Origin: Desulfofustis sp.
Lineage (GTDB): Bacteria > Desulfobacterota > Desulfobulbia > Desulfobulbales > Desulfocapsaceae
Length of the DNA: 64,000 nucleotides
Assembly (NCBI GenBank): GCA_022340565.1
Contig: JAJDNR010000018.1
Span: 43,800-107,799 of the forward strand
Direction of reading: 5' to 3'
The stretch's first letter is position 1, and every line of letters starts with the position of its first letter. Shown here piece after piece: positions 35,928 to 45,762 of the stretch. The notes beneath the pieces were generated by a model. That model ran no database searches and had not been told where the DNA came from. It worked only from the letters and a program-made list of their open reading frames with translations. The position numbers and the translations under genes were made by a program.

Positions 35928-37674
35928 TTTCATCCCCTGCTGTTGCTTCTGGTGTCGATCCCCCCAGCCCCTTCAGCTTATCCCTCAATTCATCTCCGGT
36001 AACCGGCGCCAGCAGGATATCGGATGCTCCATATCGGAGCGCCTTGATAATCTGAGACTGGGTCCACTGGGAAGCGACAGCAACCAGCGGTTTTTCTGAG
36101 AGTGAATTGATTTTTATCAGGGCAGACAAGGCGATCTCGTCAGCGCTGTCCATCACCAGAATCACACATGAATGCTCGCCGTCAAGTTTGTCCTGCAGGA
36201 TCTCGGACGATGATTCAATCTGTTCATATTCGAGTATTTCCTGATCGAGCGCGTCACGCACCCCCTTGAGGCCATGCTCAGATGCGTTGACCAGCAGTAT
36301 TCTGCCGCCCGTGTGAGCGCCCGTATTGACCACTGAATCGGATCTGGCGGAAGGACCGGCCCCGCTGGGTCGCCGAGATGGTTCGCGGCTGGGCATCCCC
36401 ATCCGCTCAAGATCCTGGGTCGCCAGTTCAAGCTGCTCCGCCAGCAATGACGGAAAAAGAACGTGAAGACAGCCGCCAGGCCAGGATTCTCCGGCCAGGT
36501 TCATGGTGATCATCACATACGATCGGTCTTCAAGCATTTGAGTGAGTGCGGGTCTGCCGGCCCCCGGGTCCACCAGCACCGACCGCTGCCTGTCCACCCA
36601 CAACGCAGCCGAGGTGGTCTCGGTCAGCCATTCCGCGCCGATGTTGAGGACAATCGAGCATAATTCGTGAAACCCGTCCTCATAGTTCGAATCGAACCTG
36701 TCCTCATGGCCGGGCGTATCGCCCGGTTCTCCACTTCTCCCAATCAGGGCGCCGATTCGCATCGCATCCTGCGAAAATCCTACGACAGCGATGGTGCCGC
36801 TGATCAGGCCCTCGAGCCGGTATGCGGTGACGAGCAGAGTTCTCCCGGCCGAGCGGATCCATATCTGCTCTTCATCTACCGATTGTCTCGGCACCCCGGC
36901 GAGTTTGACTTGAATACCGAACATAGCGGTCAGATCCCTGTCCACTTCGGTTACCCACCGCTGCATGAGCCCTTCGAAGGATGCGGATTCGAGCATCGTG
37001 CCGAGATCCGCCAGCGGATTCTCGACTGCCTTTGGTCTCTGCTGCGGGTGCCCGGTGTGCGGACGAATTTCGGCAGATTCCCGAGCACCCGAAGAACCTG
37101 CTTGCTTGAGCTGAGAACCGCTGACCACCAGAAATGCCGGAAGCAGCAGCAGAATATCCTCCTGTTGCACTCCGGCAAGCGAAAGTCCCGCCCTCACCAG
37201 AAAGTAGTGCTGTTCAGAATGCAGTTGTTCGAGCAGCATTCCCCCGTCTCTTGTGGAGAATATTTCCTGTTTACCGCAGGTAACCGCTGCACAACGGCGT
37301 GTATGATGCTGCAGCCCCTGCAGGAAGGTGCCGATGAAACATTTTACCACTTCGTCAAAGGCATAACGGTATTCCTGTTCATAGGCTTCACTGCCAATGC
37401 TGCGGTTCAGATCTTCCCTGGATGCCATAAGCAACTTGCCGGCCAGCCGTATCGCGTTTTTCCTGGAAACCGCAAAGACTCCCTTTCCGCCACCCCCCTC
37501 GAAGTCCAAGGTGACAATAACGTGCCCGCTTTCGAGCAGTTCACAAAAATCCGCAACTCTGGCCAGGGTCCCGGAACGCAGTGACAGGCTTGTTGCAGCG
37601 CCGATACGTCGGGTCAGTTCCTGTTCGGACAGGCTCAAGGCACGTTCACAAATCTTTTCAATGGTGCTCGACAT
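35890..37674 (-). CDS. CheC/CheX-like protein with C-terminal pseudo-receiver
   Basis: 594 residues. Two CheC/CheX/FliY-like regions (about 30-190 and 245-430) and a receiver-like domain (about 470-585: GRILLVNASEHG to DILLAPVTGDELRDKL). By eye the CheY-phosphatase signature ExxN is not intact in either copy (EVVK, ELCS), and the receiver lacks the acidic pair and the conserved Lys (LAP in place of LKP) although an Asp (VMDSAD) is kept. This suggests a binding or scaffold role rather than phosphatase or phosphotransfer. It lies in the motility region, convergent with the sigma-54 activator. Confidence 0.6.
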   Translation of the reverse strand: MSSTIEKICERALSLSEQELTRRIGAATSLSLRSGTLARVADFCELLESGHVIVTLDFEGGGGKGVFAVSRKNAIRLAGKLLMASREDLNRSIGSEAYEQEYRYAFDEVVKCFIGTFLQGLQHHTRRCAAVTCGKQEIFSTRDGGMLLEQLHSEQHYFLVRAGLSLAGVQQEDILLLLPAFLVVSGSQLKQAGSSGARESAEIRPHTGHPQQRPKAVENPLADLGTMLESASFEGLMQRWVTEVDRDLTAMFGIQVKLAGVPRQSVDEEQIWIRSAGRTLLVTAYRLEGLISGTIAVVGFSQDAMRIGALIGRSGEPGDTPGHEDRFDSNYEDGFHELCSIVLNIGAEWLTETTSAALWVDRQRSVLVDPGAGRPALTQMLEDRSYVMITMNLAGESWPGGCLHVLFPSLLAEQLELATQDLERMGMPSREPSRRPSGAGPSARSDSVVNTGAHTGGRILLVNASEHGLKGVRDALDQEILEYEQIESSSEILQDKLDGEHSCVILVMDSADEIALSALIKINSLSEKPLVAVASQWTQSQIIKALRYGASDILLAPVTGDELRDKLKGLGGSTPEATAGDEIIAPSDLLSPSS

Positions 37675-37974
37675 CGCTGTTAATCGGCCTGTCTTCCGGT
37701 TTCGCCGAACTGCCGCTCCCCGGTCTCTCTGCCGTCAAAAGTTTTCAGTTCCGGTGGAGAGTGTATCGGTAGCGGTGGTAATAGCAGGCAATCATCTTCT
37801 CCAGTCCGGTCCACGGCTGTCACCTTTTTGACAATTCTATAATGATACTTGTTAAATACAACATCTATATTATTGGTTTTTCATTTATTTTTTTTACTTT
37901 ATAATGGAACGGATATTGCAAAATCGGTTGTTTATACAGGGTATTATCCCGATAATATCGATATTTTGACGAAC
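37675..37974. other. Intergenic region upstream of the motility TPR gene
   Basis: 300 bases between divergent genes, strongly AT-rich from 37820. TTGACA at 37828-37833 with TTAAAT 18 nt further is a weak rightward promoter; a TATAAT at 37838-37843 has no partner. Nothing else recognised; an in-frame extension of the TPR gene to 37849 looks like hydrophobic noise. Confidence 0.4.
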
Positions 37975-40374
37975 ATGGCCAAACGTCTCCTGATCTTACT
38001 GGTTACCATTCTTTTGTGCTCCACCCAGATCCATGCACAATCCGTGCTGAACCGACTATCTCGCATTGACCTCGACAATCGTATCCAAATTTATGCCTAT
38101 TTCAAAGATCGTCCGGAATTCGCTGAGAGGCTTTCCAACAAGCGGTTCGATATCTTTCTGGCGGGTACCGTTCCTGCCTCGGGACTATCGGCCCTTGCCA
38201 GCGATGGGATTATCGTGAAAAGCCTGATCAGCCGGCAGTCGCAGGGAACTAATCTGACCCTGTTTTTTCGATATATCCCTCAGAACGTTGAGGTAACCGC
38301 GGGCGACGCGAACACGCTGGTGATCGATATCATCCCCGGCAACCGTTTCACCATGGCTTATGGGGAACTGACCAGAGAATTGGGCCCCATGCTCGTGGTA
38401 CGGGAATCGAGACCGTATCCGGTAAACCCGCTCGATCGCTCCGAGTACAGCAACGACTGGAAATCCATGTTCTCGTCGCGCCTCTCCCCCATTGCGCTTG
38501 ATCCGCCCCTGTCCGTCCTCATCCCTCCGTTTCCCTGGATCGATCTGGTTGAAGACAGTACCGCGGCCAAGACCGGCTACCCATCAGCTCTCATCGAAAC
38601 CATCCAGGGCCAGGACCTGCTCACCTCACTGACCCGCATCCAGAACCAACTGAAAGGAGGCTCCGAGAATTCACGAACAAAGTATCTGGCCCTGCTTCAT
38701 GCGGAAATCCTGTTCAGACTCGGCAATGTCGACACCGCCTCCGAGCAATTAAACCTGATCAGCAAGGCATATGGGAGTGAGCCATTCGGCCTTGTGTCCC
38801 GGTACCTGGGTTTTCTGATCGAAGCCAACAAGGGAAATTATTACCTGGCCCGGGCTGGAATGAATCAGCTGTCGCCACGGACGACCAACCTCTATCGCCT
38901 CAATCCGTATCTGCAACTGTCGCAATTGGAGACCGATCTGGCCCTCCACCGGACCGATGAAGCGGCCAGCCGGCTGGCAACGATTCGTGCTTCTCAAGAG
39001 ATCATCGAACAGAGGCTGCTCATTCGATCCGCAGACATCTTCCGTGCTCAGAATCTCTATACAGAGGCGTCGCAGCGATACCGGGAAGCCCAGCAGAACC
39101 CTGAATTATACCGGTTGCCTTATGCACTGTACGGTTATTGCCTGACGCTGTCCGAGCGTCAACTCTACGATCAAAGCTCACGCTGCTTCGAGGATCTTTC
39201 GGTACTTCTGCAGGATCATGAGCAAATCGGCGCGGCCCTTTATAAAGCTGCGTCTGAAGCCGACAAGCAGGGGGCATTCAGCCGGATGGATTCGCTTCTT
39301 GATCAAATTGTCGCAAACGTCCCTGAAACCAAGGCAGCGCATCGTGCCGAAATGGCCAAGATCGATGCGTGCGTCGATGACAGTTCAGCCTGTTACGAAG
39401 ATGCAATCACCGAGTACGGCCATCTGGCCCTGACTGCCGGCAACCGTGACCTGCGCTGCGAGGCCTGGCTCAAGAAGGCGGTGCTGCTTCATCTCAGCGG
39501 AGACAACGAACGATGTTCAGAGGAACTCATGAATCTGCTGCGCACGATTCAGGCCAGCGGCCTGCGCGTACATGCAGAGGCACTGCTCGTCCAGATCCTG
39601 CCCCAGCTCATTGACAACAGGCTGAGCCGGGGGGCTGATGCACAAGCAGTCATGCTGGCCCGGCAGGCGAGATCCTATTTTGAGAACAGATGGCTCGACT
39701 TCTCCTTACTGTACCGTCTCCTCCCCGCCCTCGAGCGGCTGGGTCTGTACCGGGAAACCATCCACATGCTTCTTTTTCTTCGAGACCAATACGACGGCGC
39801 AGACCAGCAGGAAATGCTGATGTCCCTGACCAGAGTGGCGCACCTTCTCGGAGATGTCCACCTGGTGGAGGATTTCTCGAGCCAGTATTTCTACCGTTAT
39901 CCTGGCGGGAGTTTTACCGACGATATCCGCTACTTCCGCATCGACTCGATATTTGGTTCCGGGAGGATCGACGAGGCCAGAAGGCTGCTGCCATCGCCGC
40001 TTCCCGAACGGACCGATTATAGATTTCTCGCGGCATCGATTTTTTTCCAAGAGGATGAATTTTCCCGGACCGTCGATATTCTCAAGCCAATGCATAAAGG
40101 ATTGTTTCCCGACAACCAGCTTTTCATGCTTGCAGAAAGTCTTTATCAGACAGGCAGAGTCGAGGAGGCTTCAAACTATTTCCGGCTTGTCGAGGACTCC
40201 CCTGAATACGGTGACCTTGCTTTTTATCGGATCATCTCGATTAAACGGAACGGCACGCCGGCCGAATCCTTTATCGATCAGTTGAGCCACCTTTCCGTGT
40301 CGTCCCGGGACCCGCAGTGGCAACGATTCGCTGCACAGCAGATTCGCTACGAAAAGTTGAAGGAAATGATGTAA
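37975..40374 (+). CDS. Secreted TPR-rich protein at the head of the flagellar operon
   Basis: 799 residues. Signal peptide (MAKRLLILLVTILLCSTQIHAQ, cleavage after AQ). An N-terminal beta-rich domain (about 25-160) with DNRIQIYAYFKDRPEF and LFFRYIPQNVEV resembles the AMIN-type or similar periplasmic domain, then helical TPR-like repeats to the end. The start at 37975 is chosen because it gives a clean signal peptide. Only 30 nt separate it from fliF, so cotranscription is likely. It may be a periplasmic scaffold for the motor; I know no named homologue. Confidence 0.75.
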   Translation: MAKRLLILLVTILLCSTQIHAQSVLNRLSRIDLDNRIQIYAYFKDRPEFAERLSNKRFDIFLAGTVPASGLSALASDGIIVKSLISRQSQGTNLTLFFRYIPQNVEVTAGDANTLVIDIIPGNRFTMAYGELTRELGPMLVVRESRPYPVNPLDRSEYSNDWKSMFSSRLSPIALDPPLSVLIPPFPWIDLVEDSTAAKTGYPSALIETIQGQDLLTSLTRIQNQLKGGSENSRTKYLALLHAEILFRLGNVDTASEQLNLISKAYGSEPFGLVSRYLGFLIEANKGNYYLARAGMNQLSPRTTNLYRLNPYLQLSQLETDLALHRTDEAASRLATIRASQEIIEQRLLIRSADIFRAQNLYTEASQRYREAQQNPELYRLPYALYGYCLTLSERQLYDQSSRCFEDLSVLLQDHEQIGAALYKAASEADKQGAFSRMDSLLDQIVANVPETKAAHRAEMAKIDACVDDSSACYEDAITEYGHLALTAGNRDLRCEAWLKKAVLLHLSGDNERCSEELMNLLRTIQASGLRVHAEALLVQILPQLIDNRLSRGADAQAVMLARQARSYFENRWLDFSLLYRLLPALERLGLYRETIHMLLFLRDQYDGADQQEMLMSLTRVAHLLGDVHLVEDFSSQYFYRYPGGSFTDDIRYFRIDSIFGSGRIDEARRLLPSPLPERTDYRFLAASIFFQEDEFSRTVDILKPMHKGLFPDNQLFMLAESLYQTGRVEEASNYFRLVEDSPEYGDLAFYRIISIKRNGTPAESFIDQLSHLSVSSRDPQWQRFAAQQIRYEKLKEMM

Positions 40375-40404
40375 GGTACGTTAAACGCCAGAGACTGTGA
40401 GTAT

Positions 40405-41895
40405 TTGAAAGTGACGAGCACCGAACCTACCAGACCCCATCCCGGGCGCAGCTTTGACAACCCGCTGCATGCGCTGTCCGGGAAAAAACGCATTGCCCTG
40501 ACAGTGCTCGCGGTTCTTGTCATCGTCGTGACGGTAACCCTTATCCACCTCATCCGTATCTCGGGATACCGGCTGCTGTACGCGAATCTCTCAGCAGACG
40601 ACGCGGTGCACGTCACTTCTTGGTTGAATATCCATGATATCGGTTTCAGGACAAAAAATTTCGGCCGGGACATCTATGTTGCCGGAGATCGCGTCTATCA
40701 GACGAGGTTTGATCTCTCCCGTGAGTTGCCTGCCGGTACCTCAGGTTCCCTGCGCCCCACACCATCCTCTTCGGCGCTCGATGAACAGGAATTGGCCCGG
40801 ACCATCGCGTCGCTCGACGGTGTCGAGTACGCCAGGGTGAGGATTTCACGCGGAGAAACGGCTGGTTTCGAAACATCAGAACCGCACGCATCAATCCTGA
40901 TCCAAAGTCCGCCCGACTCGGCATTATCCCGGGACGATCTGGAGTCGATCACCAGCCTGGCATCCCAGGTTATCCCCGACCTTCATCCCGAGCATGTCGA
41001 TATCTACGACGCATCCGGTAGAAACCTCTTTTCGGGAAAGCGCGAAGCAGAGGTATCGAACGTCCCGTCACCGCTGCTCCTCTATCAGCAGTCTCTAGAG
41101 CGCCGTCTCGAACAGCGTGCCGGGGAGACGGTCGATGCGCTTATCGGCTCCGGGCGGGCCATGATACGGGTTACCGTGACCCTGGACAATTCGCGGTCGG
41201 AATCGACTTCGGAACAATTCGATCCCGATCGCACCGCCGTCAAAAAAGAGCTCACGGAATATGCCCCTGGAAGCCGTTACACACCAGCAGAACAGACCGA
41301 TCAGATTCAATTCCTTCCGCCTGTTCCCACCACTGCCTCGATCGATTATGAACTGAACAGAACGGTCAAGAAGACGGTTAAGCCAGCCGGGGCCATCGAG
41401 CGCATATCGGTTTCCATCCTATTAGCCGGGAAACCGCCGGAACACCAAGACGATCAGGTCTCGTCCAGCGCCACCAGTGAAGAAGAACTGCTCGCACTCG
41501 AGTCTGCGGTATCCAATGTATTGTCGCTTCGACCTGAGCGGGGCGACTCCGTAACCATAATTCCGATCCCTGATCGCGCTGATAAACATGATTTCATCGA
41601 CTCCGAGCCGGTTCGGGACATCCCCTATCATCTGATCCTTCCAGTTTTCAAAATGGTCATGACTATCGTCGGTTTTGGTCTTCTCTACCTGCTGATCGTC
41701 AGGCCGCTTCTCGACATCCTCTCCCAAAAAGAGGTCGCCGCAAAAGAGACCATGCACACGCTTGGTCCTGAACGCTCAGAAGATGAAGAGAAGCCGCAAA
41801 CCGATGAAGATCCGACTGCAGCGCTGAAAGACGAAATTCTCCGAAATCCGTCGGCTACCGTGCATATTATCAAAAACTGGCTGCAGGAAACCTGA
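40405..41895 (+). CDS. fliF: Flagellar MS-ring protein FliF
   Basis: 496 residues, slightly short of the usual ~550. N-terminal membrane segment (about 29-50), ring-building motif domains (RISGYRLLYANLS, then DLSRELPAG and VEYARVRIS), a variable Pro/acid stretch, a second membrane segment (about 410-432) and the FliG-binding tail ending RNPSATVHIIKNWLQE. Builds the inner-membrane base of the flagellum. TTG start; it is followed by fliG after 3 nt. Confidence 0.95.
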   Translation: MKVTSTEPTRPHPGRSFDNPLHALSGKKRIALTVLAVLVIVVTVTLIHLIRISGYRLLYANLSADDAVHVTSWLNIHDIGFRTKNFGRDIYVAGDRVYQTRFDLSRELPAGTSGSLRPTPSSSALDEQELARTIASLDGVEYARVRISRGETAGFETSEPHASILIQSPPDSALSRDDLESITSLASQVIPDLHPEHVDIYDASGRNLFSGKREAEVSNVPSPLLLYQQSLERRLEQRAGETVDALIGSGRAMIRVTVTLDNSRSESTSEQFDPDRTAVKKELTEYAPGSRYTPAEQTDQIQFLPPVPTTASIDYELNRTVKKTVKPAGAIERISVSILLAGKPPEHQDDQVSSSATSEEELLALESAVSNVLSLRPERGDSVTIIPIPDRADKHDFIDSEPVRDIPYHLILPVFKMVMTIVGFGLLYLLIVRPLLDILSQKEVAAKETMHTLGPERSEDEEKPQTDEDPTAALKDEILRNPSATVHIIKNWLQET

Positions 41896-41898
41896 CCC

Positions 41899-42885
41899 AT
41901 GGCGTCGAACGTTCTCACCGGTCTGGAAAAATCTGCGATTCTGCTCATGTGCCTCGGCGAGCAGGCTGCCGCGCAGGTGTTTAACGAGCTGACAGACACC
42001 CAAGTCCAAGCGATCAGTGCCACCATGTCAACCATCGATCATATCCCGGCCCGCCTCAAACGTCGGATTCTCGAGCAGTACCGTGACGCTCGGCTCCAGT
42101 TGGCCGGCGACTTTTTCAATGGCGGCGAGTTCGCCAGAAACTCGATAAACGCCACTAATTCCGGGGAACGCACTCAAGCCCTGCTGCAGCGTCACCTCAG
42201 CGACACCGAGTCGAAACCGTTTTCGATGGTCGCTGAGATAAAGCCGCAACTCGCAGCCGCCATCCTGGAAAAAGAACATCCACAAATCATCGCCTTGATC
42301 GTTTCAGCCCAGAGCGGTGAGCACGGCGCCGCCATAGTATCGTGCCTTCCTGAAACGATGCAGGCAGATATCGTCCAGCGCATTGCCAGACTTGATCACG
42401 TGGCCGAAGAGATAATTGACAGTCTCGAAAACAGCCTGATTAGCGAAATCGGCCCCAACCTTCCCCATAAACAGAAGCAGATCGACGGATTCGGCCGGGC
42501 AGTGGATGTGCTTCGAAACATGAGTACCCCCCTGCACAATACCATTCTCGATACCCTGGAGCAGATCGATGATTCCTTGGCCGACAAAATGCGCAGGCAG
42601 ATATTCACGTTCGAAAACCTGATCGATCTCGATGACCGGTCTCTGCAGATGATCCTGCGCGAAATAAGCAACGAGTCCCTCGCCATCGCACTGCAGAACT
42701 GCTCAAACGAACTGAAAAACCGCATATTCGGCAACATGTCGCCACGAGCGGTGGCGATGGTTCGCGACGATATCGAATCGTTCGGAAAAATCCGCGCATC
42801 GGAAGTGAGAGCCATGCAGCAATCCATCGTAAAAACCGCACTGCGGCTCGAAGAAACCGGTGCCTTCAAGGCCGATCCATTATGA
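41899..42885 (+). CDS. fliG: Flagellar motor switch protein FliG
   Basis: 328 residues. Torque ring protein linking FliF to FliM and the stator. LTGLEKSAILLMCLGE (N-terminal FliF-binding), LEKEHPQIIALIVS (EHPQ motif, middle domain), and the C-terminal domain with the charged helix FENLIDLDDRSLQMILREI that contacts MotA. Length is standard. It overlaps the next gene by ATGA. Confidence 0.97.
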   Translation: MASNVLTGLEKSAILLMCLGEQAAAQVFNELTDTQVQAISATMSTIDHIPARLKRRILEQYRDARLQLAGDFFNGGEFARNSINATNSGERTQALLQRHLSDTESKPFSMVAEIKPQLAAAILEKEHPQIIALIVSAQSGEHGAAIVSCLPETMQADIVQRIARLDHVAEEIIDSLENSLISEIGPNLPHKQKQIDGFGRAVDVLRNMSTPLHNTILDTLEQIDDSLADKMRRQIFTFENLIDLDDRSLQMILREISNESLAIALQNCSNELKNRIFGNMSPRAVAMVRDDIESFGKIRASEVRAMQQSIVKTALRLEETGAFKADPL

Positions 42886-43442
42886 TATCTGCAGTCCATG
42901 CCACCTGCTGTCACCGCCTCTCAACCGTGCTCGGCGTGATGATCACCGTCCACCTGCTCATGAATTCCCCGCCTTTCGTAGCAGCGCAGGCGCAGGATGC
43001 GGCAGAGCAGGAAGAAACTTTTGCAAATGTAGAAGAGCGTCGGCTGCAGGTGAGAATCATCGAAGCATATGATCAGATCGATCGGGACAAAAAGGCGCTG
43101 CTGCTCAAAGAGAAAGAACTGCAGAGGCTCAGGGAGGAGATAGACCTGAAGCTCGAAGAACTGGACAGAAAACTCGCACAACTCGCCAGGGAAAAAGCGA
43201 CTCTGAGCGAGATGCGGATAGGCGAAAGCGACGCAGCCGAAGACCCGCTTGCCGGTCTCAGCAGCATTTATGAAAACATGGATCCGGTTAAAGCAGCCCT
43301 TGCTCTCGCGGATCTCGAGCCTGAAACAGCGGCCGCTATCCTCGCCGGAATGAGGAGCAGGTCGGCAGCCAAAATTCTCGATATTCTCAACAGCCGCAAG
43401 GCTTCGGAACTCACTGAAATACTGTCTACCCTGCCCCGCTGA
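42882..43442 (+). CDS. MotE-like periplasmic coiled-coil protein with MgtE-N domain
   Basis: 186 residues. A signal peptide or N-terminal anchor (about 10-37), a heptad coiled coil (about 48-110, rich in KEKELQRLREEIDLKLEEL), and a C-terminal MgtE_N/FliG-M-like helical domain (YENMDPVKAALALADLEPE). In other bacteria MotE of this plan chaperones stator or hook proteins. It sits between fliG and motA and starts inside the fliG stop (ATGA), supporting a motor-assembly role. Confidence 0.75.
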   Translation: MISAVHATCCHRLSTVLGVMITVHLLMNSPPFVAAQAQDAAEQEETFANVEERRLQVRIIEAYDQIDRDKKALLLKEKELQRLREEIDLKLEELDRKLAQLAREKATLSEMRIGESDAAEDPLAGLSSIYENMDPVKAALALADLEPETAAAILAGMRSRSAAKILDILNSRKASELTEILSTLPR

Positions 43443-43639
43443 TCGAGGCCTTCCCCCCTGCCGGCAACCGGAAATCTTCCGACCACAATTGCCAGAGGAT
43501 ACCGATTTGTTTTGTGGCCTGAAGGAGACGGCCGGGTTTTATTTTCAATGAAACTGTGATACAAATCGTTGAGCGTCAATGGACAGCGCTGATTTCAGAC
43601 GCACTTTCCGAGAACCCTGCACTGTTTAGGAGATCGTAC

Positions 43640-44407
43640 GTGGACCTTTCGACGATAATCGGGATAATCGCCGCATTCGGCTTGATGCTGATGGCCATTC
43701 TCTACGGAAGTCCGTTGACGATCTTCTTCAATATCCCGGCGCTGCTGATCGTCCTCGGCGGGACCACCGGAGTGGCGTTCATTCACTACCCGTTTGCCGA
43801 CCTGCGCGAAGCATTCAAAGTGGCCCGCAAGGCAGTATTCCACAGAGACAAACCGATAAACGAATATATCCAGCAGTTGATGAACTTTGCCAACAAGGCG
43901 AGGAAAGAGGGAATTCTCGGACTGCAGGGGGAACTGGATCGGATCGATGACCAGTTTCTCAAAAGAAGCGTGCAGATGGCCGTTGACGGCCAGGAACCTG
44001 ATACGCTCAAGGATATGCTCAATACCGAAATCGATTATATCATCAAACGCCATAGCAAAGGTGCCAATATTTTCGTGTCTATCGGGACCTATGCGCCGGC
44101 CATGGGCATGGTCGGAACCTTGATCGGTCTCGTCCAGATGCTTCAGAATCTCAATGATCCTTCGAGAATCGGCCCGGCCATGGCGGTGGCCCTGCTGACA
44201 ACGTTTTACGGCGCGGTCATCGCCAATGTCGTCTGCCTGCCGGTTGCCGGTAAACTGCGCAACCGTTCGGAAACCGAAATACTTGAAAAATCGCTGATCA
44301 TCGAGGGAATGCGGTCGATCCTGTCCGGGGAAAATCCGCGCCTTATCGAACAGAAACTCCACGCCTACATCTCGCCTAAGCTGCGGGCTACCATGTTTGA
44401 ACAGTGA
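43640..44407 (+). CDS. motA: Flagellar stator protein MotA
   Basis: 255 residues. Inner-membrane stator subunit that converts ion flow to torque. Four membrane segments (about 4-23, 30-50, 150-170, 180-205); the cytoplasmic loop holds charged residues for FliG contact and the TM3 stretch has APAMGMVGTLIGLVQML with the conserved Pro. The GTG at 43640 is chosen because AGGAG lies 7 nt upstream; the extra 28 upstream codons do not fit the family. Confidence 0.95.
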   Translation: MDLSTIIGIIAAFGLMLMAILYGSPLTIFFNIPALLIVLGGTTGVAFIHYPFADLREAFKVARKAVFHRDKPINEYIQQLMNFANKARKEGILGLQGELDRIDDQFLKRSVQMAVDGQEPDTLKDMLNTEIDYIIKRHSKGANIFVSIGTYAPAMGMVGTLIGLVQMLQNLNDPSRIGPAMAVALLTTFYGAVIANVVCLPVAGKLRNRSETEILEKSLIIEGMRSILSGENPRLIEQKLHAYISPKLRATMFEQ

Positions 44408-44425
44408 TCGGAGCCTGATCATACG

Positions 44426-45202
44426 ATGGGCCACAAATACCCCAAAAATAGCCACCATCCGGATCCGAACCGATCAACGCGCTTTCCACCCTGGCTGATC
44501 ACCTATTCGGATCTGATCACCCTGCTCCTGACCTTCTTCGTCCTGCTGATGTCCATGGCCGATCTAGACCCGGTTCGATTCGATGCGGCCTCCCAATCCC
44601 TGAAAGGCGCGTTCGGCTTCCTCCCCCGTCAGAACGATTCACCACTCCATCCTCCGATTCCCCGCACCCCGCCGATCTTCCAGAACGGCTCATGGCAACA
44701 GCGTATCATCAATGCACTGCAGAAACGGCTCAGTCACGACCTTGACCCCCTCGTCCAGGGACGGCAGGTGCAGCTGATCAGAACCGATTCCGATACCATC
44801 ATGGTGCGCATTCATGAGTCATTACTGTTCTCTCCCGGGAGTTCCCGGCTCAATGACGGCTCCGGGCCGCTGCTCGAGGCGATCGCCGAAGGCATCGGCA
44901 ATCATCCGATCGAACTGATCGCCGTAGGCCACAGTGATGCGTCCGAAACTGGCGACGTCGCTGAAAGGAACTGGGAATTGTCAACAGCGCGGGCGGTGAG
45001 TGTGCTTCGTTATTTCATTGAAAAAAAGCTGCTCAGTCCGGACCGGCTGTCGGCGGCAGGGTACGGTGACACCCATCCGCTTAGCGGCGAAGCTGGACTG
45101 TCCGACGGGATGCTCAATCGTCGAGTCGACATAATTCTCCGGGCACGGGTGCCATCAGGCACAGGTTCTGCATCAGGAAACAGGAGCGAAATACCGCTGT
45201 AG
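44426..45202 (+). CDS. motB: Flagellar stator protein MotB
   Basis: 258 residues. Short cytoplasmic tail, one membrane helix (TYSDLITLLLTFFVLLMSMA) carrying the ion-accepting Asp29, a linker and plug, and a C-terminal OmpA-like peptidoglycan-binding domain (AVGHSDASETGD, ARAVSVLRYF, GYGDTHPL). The ion type (H+ or Na+) cannot be called with certainty; the residues around Asp29 are not decisive. Cotranscribed with motA. Confidence 0.96.
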   Translation: MGHKYPKNSHHPDPNRSTRFPPWLITYSDLITLLLTFFVLLMSMADLDPVRFDAASQSLKGAFGFLPRQNDSPLHPPIPRTPPIFQNGSWQQRIINALQKRLSHDLDPLVQGRQVQLIRTDSDTIMVRIHESLLFSPGSSRLNDGSGPLLEAIAEGIGNHPIELIAVGHSDASETGDVAERNWELSTARAVSVLRYFIEKKLLSPDRLSAAGYGDTHPLSGEAGLSDGMLNRRVDIILRARVPSGTGSASGNRSEIPL

Positions 45203-45242
45203 GGTATTTTGACACCTGTACACCCTCACCGCGGCAAGCTAA

Positions 45243-45746
45243 ATGTTTGAAAATAAAGAACATAACGGATCCGGACAGGCTCGGTCGGGCAGCTACCGGA
45301 CCATCGTCTTTTTGACACTGCTGATCCTGGTACTGGGGGTAATCGCATACCTTGGCGCACAATTCTGGCTCACTCAACCCCGGCCCATGACCGTCCCCCG
45401 TGGCGAGGGGGCCGTCTCCGCCCGGAGCGGACAGCAAAAAGATATGGGGCCGACCGTCGACCTCAGCGAATTTCTGGTCAACATCATCAGCGAGGACAAC
45501 AGCCATTATCTGCGGGCTTCGATGACAATTGAGCTTTCCAACGCAGCCGCTCAGGAAGAACTGATCAGGAGGATGCCTCAGGTGCGCGATGCAATCCTGC
45601 TGCTGATCAGCAACAAAACCTTTGAAGAGCTGTATGACCTGCAAGGCAAGATGCAGCTCAAGGCGGAAATAAGACTTGCTGTCGATGACCTTATATCGGC
45701 AGGAGAAGTGACATCGGTCTATCTGACCGATTTTATCGTTCAATAA
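45243..45746 (+). CDS. fliL: Flagellar basal-body-associated protein FliL
   Basis: 167 residues. One N-terminal membrane segment (about 19-40) and a periplasmic FliL domain with LSEFLVNIISEDNSHYLRASMTIELS cut as VNIISED, HYLRASMTIEL, and the C-terminal FLIL signature (IRLAVDDLI, VYLTDFIVQ). FliL rings the stator and supports torque. Follows motB by 40 nt. Confidence 0.93.
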   Translation: MFENKEHNGSGQARSGSYRTIVFLTLLILVLGVIAYLGAQFWLTQPRPMTVPRGEGAVSARSGQQKDMGPTVDLSEFLVNIISEDNSHYLRASMTIELSNAAAQEELIRRMPQVRDAILLLISNKTFEELYDLQGKMQLKAEIRLAVDDLISAGEVTSVYLTDFIVQ

Positions 45747-45762
45747 CCAGCGGCGGACTTCC

